Positions 53,101 to 59,012 of a stretch of DNA of 64,000 nucleotides are shown here, piece after piece. The notes below the pieces were generated by a model, which saw only the letters and a list, made by a program, of their open reading frames with translations, had not been told where the DNA came from and did not search any database. This DNA is from Eremophila alpestris peregrina (lineage: Eukaryota; Chordata; Aves; Passeriformes; Alaudidae): assembly GCA_009792885.1 (NCBI GenBank), contig WMCF01000033.1, positions 2,545,344 to 2,609,343 of the forward strand, given 5' to 3'. Both the position numbers and the translations under genes were made by a program. Every line of letters begins with the position of its first letter. Within the stretch, counting starts at the first letter, position 1.

Positions 53101-56100
53101 ACTTACAGCTTGCTGAGCTGAAGAAAACTGTTTCAAGATTGGATGAAACTTGTATTTTTTTGTAAAACTGAAACTCCATGACATTTTACATTGTAAAGGT
53201 CATGTATGATGTGAGTACTTTCAGGCTTGCCAGATTCTCAGCTGTCTGGGGCTGAGGGGGCTAACTTGCTGGAAAGTCTGGGATCCAGATATCTGCATCA
53301 CTGAGTGAGTCAATAACCTGAGAAACTCTTTGGACACCTGCATGACAGCTGTGAGGCAGCTGATAGTGGAATCAACCATTAATTTCCAAGGATATTACAA
53401 GGCACTTTGGGAGCTGGCTGCTTTCCAAGAGAGACAAAATCCAAAAAGTAGGAGACCTGGAAGCCTGGGCTTTGCGAGAAGATTTGCTAGTCATCGGGGA
53501 GCAAAGCAAACAGCCCTCAAATCCGGTAGACAGAAAATGGAGATGCCTGCAAATCTCAAAATGCACTTACCAGCCTTTGCAGCTTTGCAGGCAGAGAGAT
53601 GACTACTATTTCCTAATTCCTCTGTGTCCCAGTGACTTACCTGACAGGCTGTTAAAGCAGTGTCATTGCAGTCATCTTGAGAATCATAATTTGCTTCTTA
53701 TTCCAGAATTTGGAATGTGAAGGTATATAGGAAAAGGAAGGGAGTGATATTAAAGGATTTTAAAAGTAAGATTGACTCATTTCAACAGATTTATTTTCCC
53801 TGTTGTGAAAATGAGGATGTTTTCACTTGACATCCTTATAAGTGATAATATTTTGTCATGGGAAAAAAATGAAAACAGCAGACATCATGATTTAAACTGA
53901 TTTTGCTGTTGTTAAAACTGAGTAGATTTCCCTTCAGAAAATAAACCCCAACCATTTCCAGAGAGAGGAAATCAAGGACTGCTGGCCTGATTGCTGACTG
54001 CTGACTTGACACTCTGGTGACGAAGACAGACTGTGATCTTACCACCCCAGGGTGATGATTCTGCTCCAAAAGAGGCATCTCAGACGCAGTTAGAAACCTG
54101 CCAGGCTCCCTTATCTTCCTGTCTTAAAACCAGAATATTTTCATTAGCCAGTGCAGCTTATCCAGGTGCATTGGACATGTTGCACTCAGCTATTGGGATA
54201 ACACAGAGTGGTCTCAGAATGTACCTGGGGGAAGTCCCTGGCTGAGGATGTGTTTAAATGTAGCAGTTTGCACAGGCTGAAGGTTGATGACAGTCTTGGA
54301 GTGCTTTTCAAATGAGGTTTGGACATGCTTTAGGAGATCTGACACACACAATATTTAGGTTTGTTGCTTTCAGCTGCCTGGTCAGTTCTGGGCTTGGAGC
54401 AGTGCTGCCATAGACACAGTGTTTGGCTAAAACACAGCGGGGAAAGACGATTAGAAAGTTCTAGGGGAATGAGACTGGAGTTAAAGGAGTCCTAGAATAG
54501 TGAGCTCAAAGCCTGAGCAGCTTTTGAGGCTTAGCTAAAAAGCAGCGAAGGTGATAAAGTCATTCATCAGTGCCTGAGTGTTGCCAGGACATCTCTAGGG
54601 CAAAAGTGATTAAGATCCCATGGTTTAAATCAGGGTAGAGATGATTGCAGAGTTAGCAGCTGTAGGATGTTTCCTCCTTTCAGCTGACTTGTGTGGTTAT
54701 CAAATCTGTCCCCAAAAGGCATAAGTTCATTTTATAGTCATGTTCACCAGTCTCCTATATTGAGAAACAGAATTTTTCTAAATTTTCAAAATCTGGTTTA
54801 TTAAATTTTGAGCTCTGTTTTGTATTAGGCATGATCCTAACACAATCTTTGGATAGGGTTTTTTTCCAGATAAATTGCATGATTTCTGATTCTTAATTTT
54901 CCTTGATATCTGTGAGCAGTTCTGCATAATGGGGTGAATTAAATTGTTGCTCAGGGTGCAGAGTGTTTTGTAACAGAGAGCCCTGAAGGCTGTTTTCCTC
55001 TTTGGAAAATAATGGGGTGTTCACACACTGATATCCAGGAGTGGTAGCAAAGCAAAACCTGTGCTTCAAGTTGGCTTTCCTTGTAGTTGCTGTATGTGAA
55101 GGATGCTGCAACGTTACTGCTCTTTGCAAGGAGCCATCCATAGAACAGGTATGAATTGGGGGTGAAGTGGAAATGCACACCTGTCAGCCCAGAGCTGGCT
55201 GGGGAGCTGAGAATATAATGGCTGGGTTTCACTTCCTCATATGGACAAGATTTCCTGGTCTGTCTTAGCAGTGGGTATTGTTGCCTTGGGATGGATGACC
55301 TGAAACAGAGACTGGATAGAACTAGAGAACAAAACAAATATTTGCATTGTTGATGCTTTTGGGCCAGAAAGTTGTCCTTGGTTTTCAGCAGGAAAAGATT
55401 TGTTTTGTCCACCTACTACCTACTAGCACTTAATATGAAGCTTAAAACTACACCCGAACAGCATGGAATCTGGAAATCATAAAAGCTAAAACTAAAGGCA
55501 TCAGTATGAGACAGACTTTTGAGGAGGTGGGAGATAAGTGAGTTTTGCCTCTTTTACAGGACTCCAAACTTACACCTTCTTGTAACTTAATACCCACTAA
55601 AATCACTATTGACAGAGGAATAAGTCACTGAAATGCGTTTTAAAAATCCCTGCTTTGAGTCCTTTAGGCATTGTAATTCTCGGTTAGATAGCCCAGACTA
55701 CACTCTGCAGTGATAATTAGGCATTAAATGCTAACAGGATTATTATGGAGATTTCTCCTGACAGCCATTTAGCACCTAATTAGGTGTTAAGGCCATAAAT
55801 TTAGGTTTCTCAGCAGCATTTAGGGCTCTAATAATTTTTTTTAAAGTTTGAAATTGTGGGCTTGTCTTCAGAACTGTGCAACACAGTGATGAAGTCAAGC
55901 TGCTTTTAGGAGACAGCAGTGGAATGTCTTTTGCCATGGTGCTCTAAGGAAGAGTGAGCATCCTTCTGAGTGAGCATAACCTCTCTATTTTTCCAATTTT
56001 ATGTTAGTTTAGTAAAACATTTAATCTTTTCACCAGTCTTTTCCCATTTAAGGGAGACCTATAAGCATGGCTCTAGGCAAAATCCATTTACTGCCTTATA

Positions 56101-58061
56101 CCAGATACAGACTTGCAACCATTTTTCTTAAAGAAAATTTCTCTTTTGAAATAAATTGTTTAAAGGTCTAACTGCTGCTGAGTTTGTTGCAATAGCATAT
56201 TTTTCACGGCTTTTTTGGAGTTAGTTTCAAGGCTCAGCGGCAAGATCAGTTGAAATAGTTGGAAAAAATAAGATTCTGAAAGGCAGAGAGCCTTTCGACT
56301 GCTGGTTGTGTATTTTATGAATATTTAAGGAATTTTTAATGATAATAGAACCAAGCAATTATTTGCTGTCATGTAGTGCAAAAAAAAAAAGATCCTTTTT
56401 TTCATTGAGTTCCATGCACACTTGGGAGACATTAAGGAACCACTAGGAAAGCACATACCTCTGGCTGAAAACTGCTCTTGGCCACAGCCTGTGGGTCTGC
56501 AGGACATGGCAGAGAACAATAATATAGAGCAAGACTCAAATGCAGTTGAGGGTAGACTTGTCAGGAAAGGTGGTCTCCAATGTTTAAAAATGAGCTGATT
56601 TCTCTATCCTGTTTAATTTGCACTACCAATGATAAAGGTAGAGCCAAGACTAAAAGTATATTTCTAGCATGGGAACAGTAATGATGAGTTGCCCTATAGA
56701 GTTTGGATTAAATAATTCCACATTTCCAACATGTGACAAGTGGCCTGCTCACTCCATGTGGAGCAATCTCCACCTTTTTTAAAAATAGTTTCACTAAAAA
56801 CAGTCGAGCCCCCATATAGATGATATGAACTTAAATTAATACAGAGCTATTTTCTTGAGCAGAGAAGTTTGCTGTCTTTTAAAAGGCTCAGACAATAGTA
56901 CTAGGCATGAACTCACACATTGACTGTTTTTACCTTTTTTTCCTCTTTAAAATGTTGCAGCAGAAAAATTCAGCTACATATTGGTAACATAGCAAAAATT
57001 GCTGGAAGGGAAATTGGATATTATCAGTGATGCTTGAACTGCTTTTGAATTCTGTCATGAGCTAGGGTAAGGAAAAGAAAGTACTCTTGGGAATTTTAAA
57101 ATGAGCTAGTTTTATTCTGCTGTTAAGGTACAAGGGGAGACTGTTCTTCCTGAGTTTGAAAATCCACTTTGAATTCCGGTACATGATGGCATTTTATTGG
57201 TCATGAGTGAAAATAAATGCTCTATTTAGAAAAACAGAGAAAAAAGCTGAAAGCTTGTCTTATAGTGGGAAGAGTTGTGGAGAAATTTGTCTTACTAATG
57301 ATGGAACTTTACGTGCTAAATTTTGTCTGAATGTGTTTTTACAGACTTTTTAAAATCTTGTTTTTTCTTTAGATGATAATGCATTCGTAATTCTTAATTC
57401 GGTTAAAATCCTAATGAAATGAAGGACATTCAGTGAGATGGAAAAGTTAATGGCCTGGTTGAAGACTGTGCTTCTTTCTGTAGTGAAGGCACAGGAGAAG
57501 CTATTTGTGGATCATGCAAATAGGGAGCAGAAGCAGAGCTAGCCTGGCTGGATGTAATGAACTGTTACTAGTGAATTAATGAAACAACAGTTAGAATATG
57601 TCAATATGCAGTGAATGGCTTGAAATCTGTTTGTTTGAAGCCATAAGACAATGTGAGTTAACAAAATAATTATTTTGCTACTCAGAACAAGGACCTATAT
57701 TCACTGCATATTTGACAGGGTGTTGGGGGATACTGTTCCTTTTCAACAGGTAACTTGTGATTTCTTTCTCTGCTTTGCTCCCTCTATTCTTTTTTCCTTC
57801 TCTTTGCTGCTTCTTTTTTTCAAAGAGAATGAATCTCAAGTTTAGACTTGAGACTTTACAGTCTTGTTTTCTTTCCTTCAACAGAGAACATACAGAGCTA
57901 TGTATGACTACAGCGCTCAAGATGAAGATGAAGTTTCCTTCAGGGATGGTGATTATATCATCAATGTGCAACCAATTGATGATGGCTGGATGTATGGTAC
58001 TGTTCAGAGAACTGGGAAAACAGGAATGCTTCCAGCAAATTATATTGAGTTTGTTAACTAA
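5285..58061 (+). CDS. NEBL: NEBL (nebulette), 3' part of gene, 20 coding exons
   Basis: Nebulette is a nebulin-family protein that binds actin and sits at the sarcomeric Z-disc, mainly in heart muscle; its C-terminal SH3 binds Z-disc partners. In the sequence, 20 exons join into 2250 nt without a stop (749 residues): 15 single-module exons, a last module with a conserved tail, a Ser-rich linker and an SH3 domain. The linker and the SH3 match nebulette as I remember it (the SH3 ends in an Ile-Glu-Phe-Val-Asn tail) better than nebulin, whose linker is different, or LASP1, which has few modules. The N-terminal acidic region and first modules are missing because they lie upstream of the window. 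The same locus in other vertebrates also makes LIM-nebulette (LASP2), which shares the last exons. The span given is from the first to the last coding base seen, introns included. Confidence 0.95.
5393..6865 (+). other. NEBL: NEBL intron 1 of window
   Basis: Intron of 1473 bp, gtaagt to ccag. It holds AT-rich unique sequence. The one motif noted is a CTCF-like site at 6731-6744, about 120 bp upstream of the next exon. No repeat family was recognised. Confidence 0.8.
6731..6744 (-). promoter_or_regulatory. CTCF-like motif, minus strand
   Basis: Read on the minus strand, the 14 bases CCACTAGATGGTGG match 13 of 14 positions of the CTCF core CCASYAGRKGGCRS (T for C at position 12). Such motifs occur by chance, so binding is only inferred. 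Confidence 0.35.
6866..6970 (+). CDS. NEBL: NEBL exon 2: nebulin module
   Basis: The exon has 35 codons, phase 0-0. The acceptor is tctctttccag and the donor gtaagt. The module begins VNYKKDLESL and contains SDLPNLL, which human nebulette also has. It ends Gln-Ser-Asp, so with the next exon's CEYK it forms another SDxxYK signature across the junction. Confidence 0.95.
7365..7394. repeat. Perfect 11-bp inverted repeat, 8-bp loop
   Basis: The arms are AGTAAGCTAAC (7365-7375) and GTTAGCTTACT (7384-7394), exact reverse complements separated by 8 bases. The RNA could form a stem-loop in the NEBL pre-mRNA. No function is known. Confidence 0.8.
9013..9583 (-). mobile_element. Solo LTR of an avian endogenous retrovirus
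   Basis: On the minus strand the element starts TGTCACGGTTTAACCACAGC, continues through the 'cagcaactaagc' segment, a purine/A-rich tract (a 24-T run on the plus strand, 9364-9387), and a 'ttatatactg'-like TATA region, and ends near 9013 in a 'ctgaaaccagga'-like block, here degraded. I recognise this layout as a common solo LTR of bird genomes. No retroviral coding sequence flanks it and no clear target-site duplication is visible, so it looks like an old recombined solo LTR. The ends are approximate. Confidence 0.75.
9992..10005 (+). promoter_or_regulatory. CTCF-like motif, plus strand
   Basis: CCACTAGGAGGCAA matches 12 of 14 positions of the CTCF core. It lies in NEBL intron 2, oriented away from the motif at 6731. 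Occupancy is inferred, not shown. Confidence 0.3.
10329..10433 (+). CDS. NEBL: NEBL exon 3: divergent nebulin module
   Basis: The exon has 35 codons, phase 0-0. The acceptor is tttttatttcag and the donor is gtatac at 10434. It is easy to miss, because a longer open frame in another phase overlaps it. In the correct frame it reads CEYKKSFKQSKCFYHF and ends ENAALQSQ. That aligns along its full length with the human module containing MYHF and NAVLQSQ (from memory). The module is less conserved than its neighbours and carries two Cys residues. Confidence 0.9.
10434..11481 (+). other. NEBL: NEBL intron 3 of window
   Basis: Intron of 1048 bp, donor gtatac, acceptor tttcctag. Unique sequence; no repeat or RNA gene seen. 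Confidence 0.8.
11482..11589 (+). CDS. NEBL: NEBL exon 4: nebulin module
   Basis: The exon has 36 codons, phase 0-0, with acceptor ttttcctag and donor gtaagt. The module begins VKYKENYEKSKGRSMLEF and ends KEAQKMQSE. Human nebulette has nearly the same ending. The 'EFVDTPMYQ' stretch is the DTP-type core of the nebulin repeat. Confidence 0.95.
11590..12541 (+). other. NEBL: NEBL intron 4 of window
   Basis: Intron of 952 bp. A slightly GC-richer middle (about 11890-12160) could be an old repeat remnant, but I could not assign it. The acceptor region is short on pyrimidines (gctacaatag). Confidence 0.75.
12542..12652 (+). CDS. NEBL: NEBL exon 5: nebulin module
   Basis: The exon has 37 codons, phase 0-0, acceptor aatag, donor gtaaag. 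The module begins KMYRRDFEEGIKGRPSLDLD and contains the LDLDKTPEFLH core, one of the best-conserved segments of human nebulette as I recall it. It ends NLLKE. Confidence 0.95.
12653..15322 (+). other. NEBL: NEBL intron 5 of window
   Basis: Intron of 2670 bp of AT-rich unique sequence. I looked for additional modules and for mobile-element ends and found neither. It finishes with a T-run (15302-15314) before the acceptor. Confidence 0.8.
15323..15433 (+). CDS. NEBL: NEBL exon 6: nebulin module
   Basis: The exon has 37 codons, phase 0-0, with acceptor ttatccttag after a long T-run and donor gtatgt. The module begins KEYRKDLEEGMKGKGMTVF and has the DTPDLIRVK core. It is the first of four KxYKKDLE-type modules in a row (exons 6-9), an arrangement also present in human nebulette. 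Confidence 0.95.
15434..17225 (+). other. NEBL: NEBL intron 6 of window
   Basis: Intron of 1792 bp. It holds an AT/CA-rich microsatellite at about 15842-15998. The remainder is AT-rich unique sequence. Confidence 0.8.
15842..15998. repeat. AT/CA-rich compound microsatellite
   Basis: The stretch runs from (TA)n-like sequence through TTATTATA blocks into (CA)n and ATACAC/ACAT units. It is a low-complexity, probably length-variable tract in NEBL intron 6. Confidence 0.8.
17226..17336 (+). CDS. NEBL: NEBL exon 7: nebulin module
   Basis: The exon has 37 codons, phase 0-0, acceptor ctcttcacag, donor gtcagt (less common than gtaagt). The module begins RQYKKDLETEIKGKGMEVG and ends ASEIASM. It is nearly identical in its first half to exons 8 and 9, which lie within the next 1.2 kb. 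Confidence 0.95.
17337..17991 (+). other. NEBL: NEBL intron 7 of window
   Basis: Intron of 655 bp of unique sequence; nothing further recognised. Confidence 0.8.
17992..18102 (+). CDS. NEBL: NEBL exon 8: nebulin module
   Basis: The exon has 37 codons, phase 0-0, acceptor attctcttcag, donor gtgagt. The module begins KEYKKDLENEIKGKGMEVS, continues TDTLDIQRAKKASEI and ends FSQ. It is separated from exon 9 by only 244 bp. Confidence 0.95.
18347..18457 (+). CDS. NEBL: NEBL exon 9: nebulin module with altered core
   Basis: The exon has 37 codons, phase 0-0, acceptor tttttcttcag, donor gtatac. The module begins KEYKKELGTEIIGKGMEVG and ends KRASEIASQ. The usual DTPE core is replaced by YITEILW, with an aromatic Trp where the repeat normally has a small or basic residue. 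The frame is intact, so the change is tolerated divergence rather than decay. Confidence 0.93.
18458..18984 (+). other. NEBL: NEBL intron 9 of window
   Basis: Intron of 527 bp. It includes a TA-rich microsatellite (about 18781-18830). No other element seen. Confidence 0.8.
18781..18830. repeat. TA-rich microsatellite
   Basis: Alternating TATATA/TATGTA sequence in NEBL intron 9, about 150 bp upstream of exon 10. Confidence 0.7.
18985..19089 (+). CDS. NEBL: NEBL exon 10: nebulin module
   Basis: The exon has 35 codons, phase 0-0, acceptor attttttcag, donor gtgagt. The module begins KMYKDEAEKMLCNYSAVPD, has the DTPELERIR core and ends QKNISS. It aligns with the human KYKDEAEKMLSNYS module. It is the last long module before a block of shorter 31-residue modules. 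Confidence 0.95.
19090..22210 (+). other. NEBL: NEBL intron 10 of window
   Basis: Intron of 3121 bp. It contains the possible cassette exon at 19706-19819 and a GC-richer patch of unknown origin (about 19910-20500). The rest is AT-rich unique sequence. Confidence 0.7.
19706..19819 (+). CDS. Possible in-frame cassette exon of NEBL, 38 codons
   Basis: This segment lies between exons 10 and 11. It has a good acceptor (ttctgcctttgcag), a good donor (AAT then gtaaga), a length divisible by three and one open frame, which is the frame needed to join phase-0 neighbours. The translation begins NLQRRGINLAFRTKDQ and ends LRERN. It is rich in Arg and Asn and has no YK or DTP nebulin signature. I do not recall an equivalent exon in human nebulette. 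It could be a lineage-specific or tissue-specific insert, or chance, since 38 open codons with splice-like borders do occur at random in a window of this size. Confidence 0.3.
22211..22303 (+). CDS. NEBL: NEBL exon 11: 31-residue nebulin module
   Basis: The exon has 31 codons, phase 0-0, with a purine-rich, weak acceptor (gggaaatgaag) and donor gtaagt. The module begins VFYKKEVGAGTAVKDTPE and ends NQQNISS. It is almost identical to human nebulette (FYKKEVGAGTAVKDSPE), which supports the assignment despite the weak acceptor. Confidence 0.94.
22304..25464 (+). other. NEBL: NEBL intron 11 of window
   Basis: Intron of 3161 bp of AT-rich unique sequence. It holds a short tandem duplication (25185-25246) about 220 bp upstream of exon 12. 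No mobile element was recognised. Confidence 0.8.
25185..25246. repeat. Tandem duplication, 34-bp unit, 1.8 copies
   Basis: The unit at 25185-25218, starting TAAGAGTTTTAGTACAC, recurs exactly for 28 bases at 25219-25246. The absence of mismatches suggests a recent local duplication, probably polymerase slippage. Confidence 0.9.
25465..25557 (+). CDS. NEBL: NEBL exon 12: 31-residue nebulin module
   Basis: The exon has 31 codons, phase 0-0, acceptor tattgtacag, donor gtgtgc (weak). The module begins IKYKEEIRRATTISDPPE and ends ENQKNISN. It matches the human KYKEEIKHATAISDPPE module. Only 389 bp separate it from exon 13. Confidence 0.93.
25558..25946 (+). other. NEBL: NEBL intron 12 of window
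   Basis: Intron of 389 bp, weak gtgtgc donor, acceptor gtttgctag. Unique sequence. Confidence 0.8.
25947..26039 (+). CDS. NEBL: NEBL exon 13: nebulin module with broken splice donor
   Basis: The exon has 31 codons, phase 0 at its start. The module begins VQYKEQLCKATPMSVTPE and ends NQENVSM. By alignment with its neighbours it should end at 26039, but the next bases are ggaagttg where gtaagttg would be expected: the invariant T at +2 is G. Possible outcomes are skipping of the exon (in frame, minus 31 residues), use of the in-frame upstream GT at 26031 (loses three residues), or intron retention with a stop 16 codons on. A sequencing or assembly error is also possible. The reading frame is fully intact, so any loss would be recent. 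Confidence 0.8.
26040..27958 (+). other. NEBL: NEBL intron 13 of window
   Basis: Interval of 1919 bp with a non-canonical GG start. Human nebulette, as I remember it, has one more 31-residue module (KYKGELQRGTAISDPPE type) between the modules of exons 13 and 14. I searched this interval for it and found nothing, so this genome seems to lack it. The rest is AT-rich unique sequence. Confidence 0.6.
27959..28051 (+). CDS. NEBL: NEBL exon 14: 31-residue nebulin module, GC donor
   Basis: The exon has 31 codons, phase 0-0. The acceptor is aataatag. The donor is gcaagt at 28052, a GC-type donor that otherwise fits the U1 consensus, as GC-AG introns usually do. The module begins VHYREQPGKATAVSVTPE and ends NQDNISS. 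It is the closest relative of exon 13 in the window, sharing the KAT, SVTPE and ERV stretches. Confidence 0.92.
28052..30322 (+). other. NEBL: NEBL intron 14 of window (GC-AG)
   Basis: Intron of 2271 bp starting with GC and ending gttttgcag. AT-rich unique sequence; no repeat recognised. Confidence 0.8.
30323..30427 (+). CDS. NEBL: NEBL exon 15: nebulin module
   Basis: The exon has 35 codons, phase 0-0, acceptor gctgttttgcag, donor gtaggg. The module begins VKYSSDQRQMKGRRSVLLD, has the DTPELRHVK core and ends NNISM. The MKGR stretch and RHVKE agree with the human module at this position. Confidence 0.95.
30428..31537 (+). other. NEBL: NEBL intron 15 of window
   Basis: Intron of 1110 bp of AT-rich unique sequence; nothing else recognised. 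Confidence 0.8.
31538..31709 (+). CDS. NEBL: NEBL exon 16: last nebulin module and conserved tail
   Basis: The exon is 172 nt, phase 0 at the start and phase 1 at the end, acceptor gttttcctag, donor gtaagt. It encodes a full module (VKYHEDFEKTKGRGFTPVVD), then SDAAYK, a perfect actin-binding SDxxYK signature, and the nebulin-family tail HPHIVEMDRRPGII. This is one of the most conserved exons. It is among those that LIM-nebulette shares in other vertebrates. The change of phase marks the switch from exchangeable modules to the unique C-terminus. Confidence 0.96.
34390..35020 (-). mobile_element. CR1 LINE, 5'-truncated 3' end
   Basis: The plus strand begins TCATAGAATCATTTAGAATG, the reverse complement of the typical CR1 3' end, followed by the familiar CR1 blocks (complements of 'summary-type' phrases such as cctgggcaccctgttccagtg and gcccttctctggactctctcc). 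Translating the minus strand gives decayed pieces of the CR1 ORF2 C-terminus, with FFTERVVKHWNRVPREV at about 34520-34580 and EVLERVQRRAMEL at about 34820-34860, in different frames. The copy is about 630 bp, cannot move by itself, and is inserted antisense to NEBL. The 5' (right) limit is approximate. Confidence 0.9.
35114..35172. repeat. Double poly-T tract
   Basis: A run of 29 T (35114-35142), then AATAATAAAA, then 20 T (35153-35172). It lies just beyond the truncated end of the CR1 copy. It is a slippage-prone site, and its length in the assembly may not be reliable. Confidence 0.9.
35761..35853 (+). CDS. NEBL: NEBL exon 17: start of linker
   Basis: The exon is 93 nt, phase 1-1, acceptor ctttggaaaaag (purine-rich just before AG, pyrimidine tract further up), donor gtattg. 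With the G from exon 16 it encodes DLKVWRTDPGSIFDIDPLED followed by NIQSRSLHMLS. This is the nebulette linker after the modules and agrees with human nearly residue for residue as I recall it. Confidence 0.95.
35854..36822 (+). other. NEBL: NEBL intron 17 of window
   Basis: Intron of 969 bp, AT-rich, no repeat recognised. It ends with a good pyrimidine tract, ttctacctttgtag. Confidence 0.8.
36823..36951 (+). CDS. NEBL: NEBL exon 18: Ser-rich linker
   Basis: The exon is 129 nt, phase 1-1, acceptor ttctacctttgtag, donor gtaccc. It encodes ERASRYSKQYLHSTSLGDY, then a Ser/Asp-rich stretch and SEITRPSDEG. The beginning and the end agree with human nebulette. The middle is shorter and poorly conserved, as expected for a disordered linker. 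The many Ser residues are potential phosphorylation sites, which is an inference. Confidence 0.92.
38001..38028. repeat. 9-bp inverted repeat hairpin
   Basis: GGGTGCTGT (38001-38009) and ACAGCACCC (38020-38028) are exact complements around a 10-base AT-rich loop. No function is known. Confidence 0.7.
44059..44100. repeat. Tandem duplication, 22-bp unit
   Basis: The unit TGCTTTGAAATATTTTACTG plus AC (44059-44080) is followed by a second copy at 44081-44100, exact over 20 bases. Confidence 0.9.
46322..46363. repeat. Tandem duplication, 21-bp unit, two exact copies
   Basis: Copies at 46322-46342 and 46343-46363, each TTTTAGAGTGGGGTTTTTAA plus T. Identical copies indicate a recent event. Confidence 0.9.
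46685..46797. repeat. Imperfect tandem duplication, about 57-bp unit
   Basis: Two adjacent copies begin TTTTTGCATGAACCTTTG at 46685 and 46742. They diverge in the middle (substitutions and small indels), so this duplication is older than the one 320 bp upstream. Confidence 0.85.
48089..48438 (-). CDS. Unrecognised minus-strand coding-like segment D
   Basis: On the minus strand, an acceptor-like cttccccag (or the tandem AG two bases on) precedes an open frame of 115 codons, ending in TAA at 48089. The first half is charged and helix-prone: KMNEHYIRQRGSLQEKEAAE, then MMVSINSLLQKMGSAEDELI, which reads like a coiled coil of a real protein. The second half is Lys-rich and less convincing. A GT fitting the donor consensus (gtgagt) lies inside the frame at 48353. 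AATAAA (minus strand) is found 186 nt past the stop. It may be the last exon of the putative antisense gene, an independent fragment, or chance. I do not recognise the family. Confidence 0.25.
49169..49359 (-). CDS. Unrecognised minus-strand exon-like segment C
   Basis: The acceptor is gctttcctctttag (minus strand), followed by two bases completing a codon and 62 codons to a TAA at 49169. The translation begins ISLSQAERILSNCLNKAVCY, continues with KHEKFWEVIEIVILKNDF and ends GMISFAN. The entry phase fits the exit phase of segment B. An AATAAA on this strand starts 26 nt after the stop (49143-49138), which would suit a very short 3' UTR. No known domain is recognised. Confidence 0.25.
50743..50910 (-). 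CDS. Unrecognised minus-strand exon-like segment B
   Basis: The segment is 168 nt, bounded on the minus strand by acceptor aaaaacatttcag and donor gtaagg, phase 1-1. In its open frame it encodes 55 residues beginning DTFQVVYLVYLSPLPKAVFW, with the middle EMEFMQHMIKKSS and the end LPGIDLLSLLG. Both other frames contain stops near the start. A 168-nt exon symmetrical in phase with good borders is suggestive, but the window is large enough to produce such pieces by chance. Confidence 0.25.
52044..52159 (+). CDS. NEBL: NEBL exon 19: second half of linker
   Basis: The exon is 116 nt, phase 1 at the start and 0 at the end, acceptor ttttcaaatgcag, donor gtgagt. With the G from exon 18 it encodes APVLPGAYQQSQTQGYGYMH, then QTSMSSMRSM and a His/Ser/Pro-rich end (HSQPHSASL). 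The conserved PVLPGAYQQS and the Tyr-Gly repeats identify the nebulette linker just before the SH3 domain. The last 10 residues differ from human. Confidence 0.94.
52160..57884 (+). other. NEBL: NEBL intron 19 of window
   Basis: Intron of 5725 bp. It contains GC-richer patches (about 53200-53680 and 54880-55430) with several overlapping open frames on both strands, none with a recognisable protein, and a 14-bp palindrome at 55773-55786. The 55660-55860 interval, rich in TAATTA-type motifs, resembles conserved non-coding DNA. No mobile element was identified. Confidence 0.7.
55773..55786. promoter_or_regulatory. 14-bp palindrome with TAATTA core
   Basis: CACCTAATTAGGTG is a perfect palindrome. 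The TAATTA core suits paired or dimeric homeodomain factors, and the flanks are half E2-box-like (CACCT), the type bound by ZEB/Snail. An enhancer role is inferred from base motifs only. Confidence 0.25.
57885..58061 (+). CDS. NEBL: NEBL exon 20: SH3 domain and stop
   Basis: The exon is 177 nt, phase 0, acceptor ctttccttcaacag, ending with TAA at 58059-58061. It encodes 58 residues, a complete SH3 domain. The ALYDY-type motif is AMYDY (residues 5-9), the RT loop is acidic (DEDE), the conserved Trp lies in DDGWMYG, and the 3-10 helix motif is MLPANY, followed by IEFVN. These are the residues that bind Pro-rich ligands; nebulette SH3 is known to bind Z-disc partners. Against human it differs by only a few conservative changes. 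The tail after PANY separates it from nebulin and LASP1. Confidence 0.97.
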   Translation, partial: RTYRAMYDYSAQDEDEVSFRDGDYIINVQPIDDGWMYGTVQRTGKTGMLPANYIEFVN

Positions 58062-58547
58062 TTTTTGTCTCTAGTCCTTTGAGCTTTATTATGATTTACT
58101 TAAAATCTAACCTTTTAGAAAAAATCAGAAGAATCTTTTAAGAGTTCATGATCATTACTTTATCACTGCTATAACAGTTTGCATTCTCAGAATCCATTTT
58201 AGAGTCCGTTAAATAAAAAATAAATAATCCACAAGAAGCTCAGAACTTTGAAAACAGCATTGCTTATAATAGTGCTCTCTCAAAATGAAAAACATATATG
58301 GAAGCCTGATGATGCCAGTCCTATAAAGACTTTGGTCAATTAACTGTAAAGGGGTAATGCCTTTTCCTTACACCTCAAAGACGTTATAGCCATAAAATTG
58401 ATTCACTTCTTATGGCACTCTGAAGTCACAGGAGGTTAACACACTGAGTTTGAACACCTCTTCAAATTATTAGGGAAATGTTTAATGTTTAAGCAGTTAG
58501 CTTCCTCATAAAAATTAATATGTTGAGTAGATAATTCAATCATTTGA

Positions 58548-58553
58548 AATAAA
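58548..58553 (+). terminator. NEBL: Proximal polyadenylation signal candidate
   Basis: AATAAA 487 nt after the stop codon, followed about 20 bases on by an A-run (58573-58582). It could end a short nebulette transcript. The genomic A-run could also cause internal priming in oligo-dT cDNA, so 3' ends mapped here need care. Confidence 0.3.
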
Positions 58554-59012
58554 GACAAGTAACATGCCAGTTAAAAAAAAAACAAACCCAATAAAACCCC
58601 CTACTGCCCAGCAGCCTTACATTAAATATGTCTATTTTGACACCAAAAATTTCCTGACTCTTGCATATCCACACGTATTCTTGGATTACCCATTTTTTCT
58701 TATTCCCATGTGATTTTTAGCTTTTCTTCCATCCTAATCCATCAATTAGATCCAGGTCTGGATTAATGGTTCTTCAGTATCCTTTTCCGCAGAAGATTCC
58801 TTGCAAAGACTATCTAAAACATAAAACCTGTCAACACCTCTGTTTCCTTGTAATGATAATACTTAGCATTTCAATAGAAACTTCCATTAGGGCAACGTAC
58901 AACCAATACTTCACGTGAGCTCCTTGACCTCCTCTGTAGTGCTGTAAATAATGTCCCCGGTGCTGTGCAGTCACACAGAGCCTGCAGTCACACCCCTCCT
59001 CACCACAGGTAC

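Noticed and set aside
53330..53720. Overlapping plus- and minus-strand open frames in intron 19
   Set aside because: They are in three frames at once in a GC-richer patch, without consistent splice borders or recognisable motifs; open frames are expected there.
54033..54245. Plus-strand open frame with a nearby acceptor, possible alternative linker exon
   Set aside because: There is no donor in the right phase, and the segment does not resemble any nebulette linker.
56325..56519. Minus-strand 38-nt mini-exon (56460-56497) with cag and gtatgt borders
   Set aside because: It is too short to judge, and its phase does not fit between segments A and B.
57678..57971. 97-codon minus-strand open frame near the SH3 exon
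   Set aside because: It is mostly the antisense of the SH3 exon and its pyrimidine tract, with no splice-like borders.
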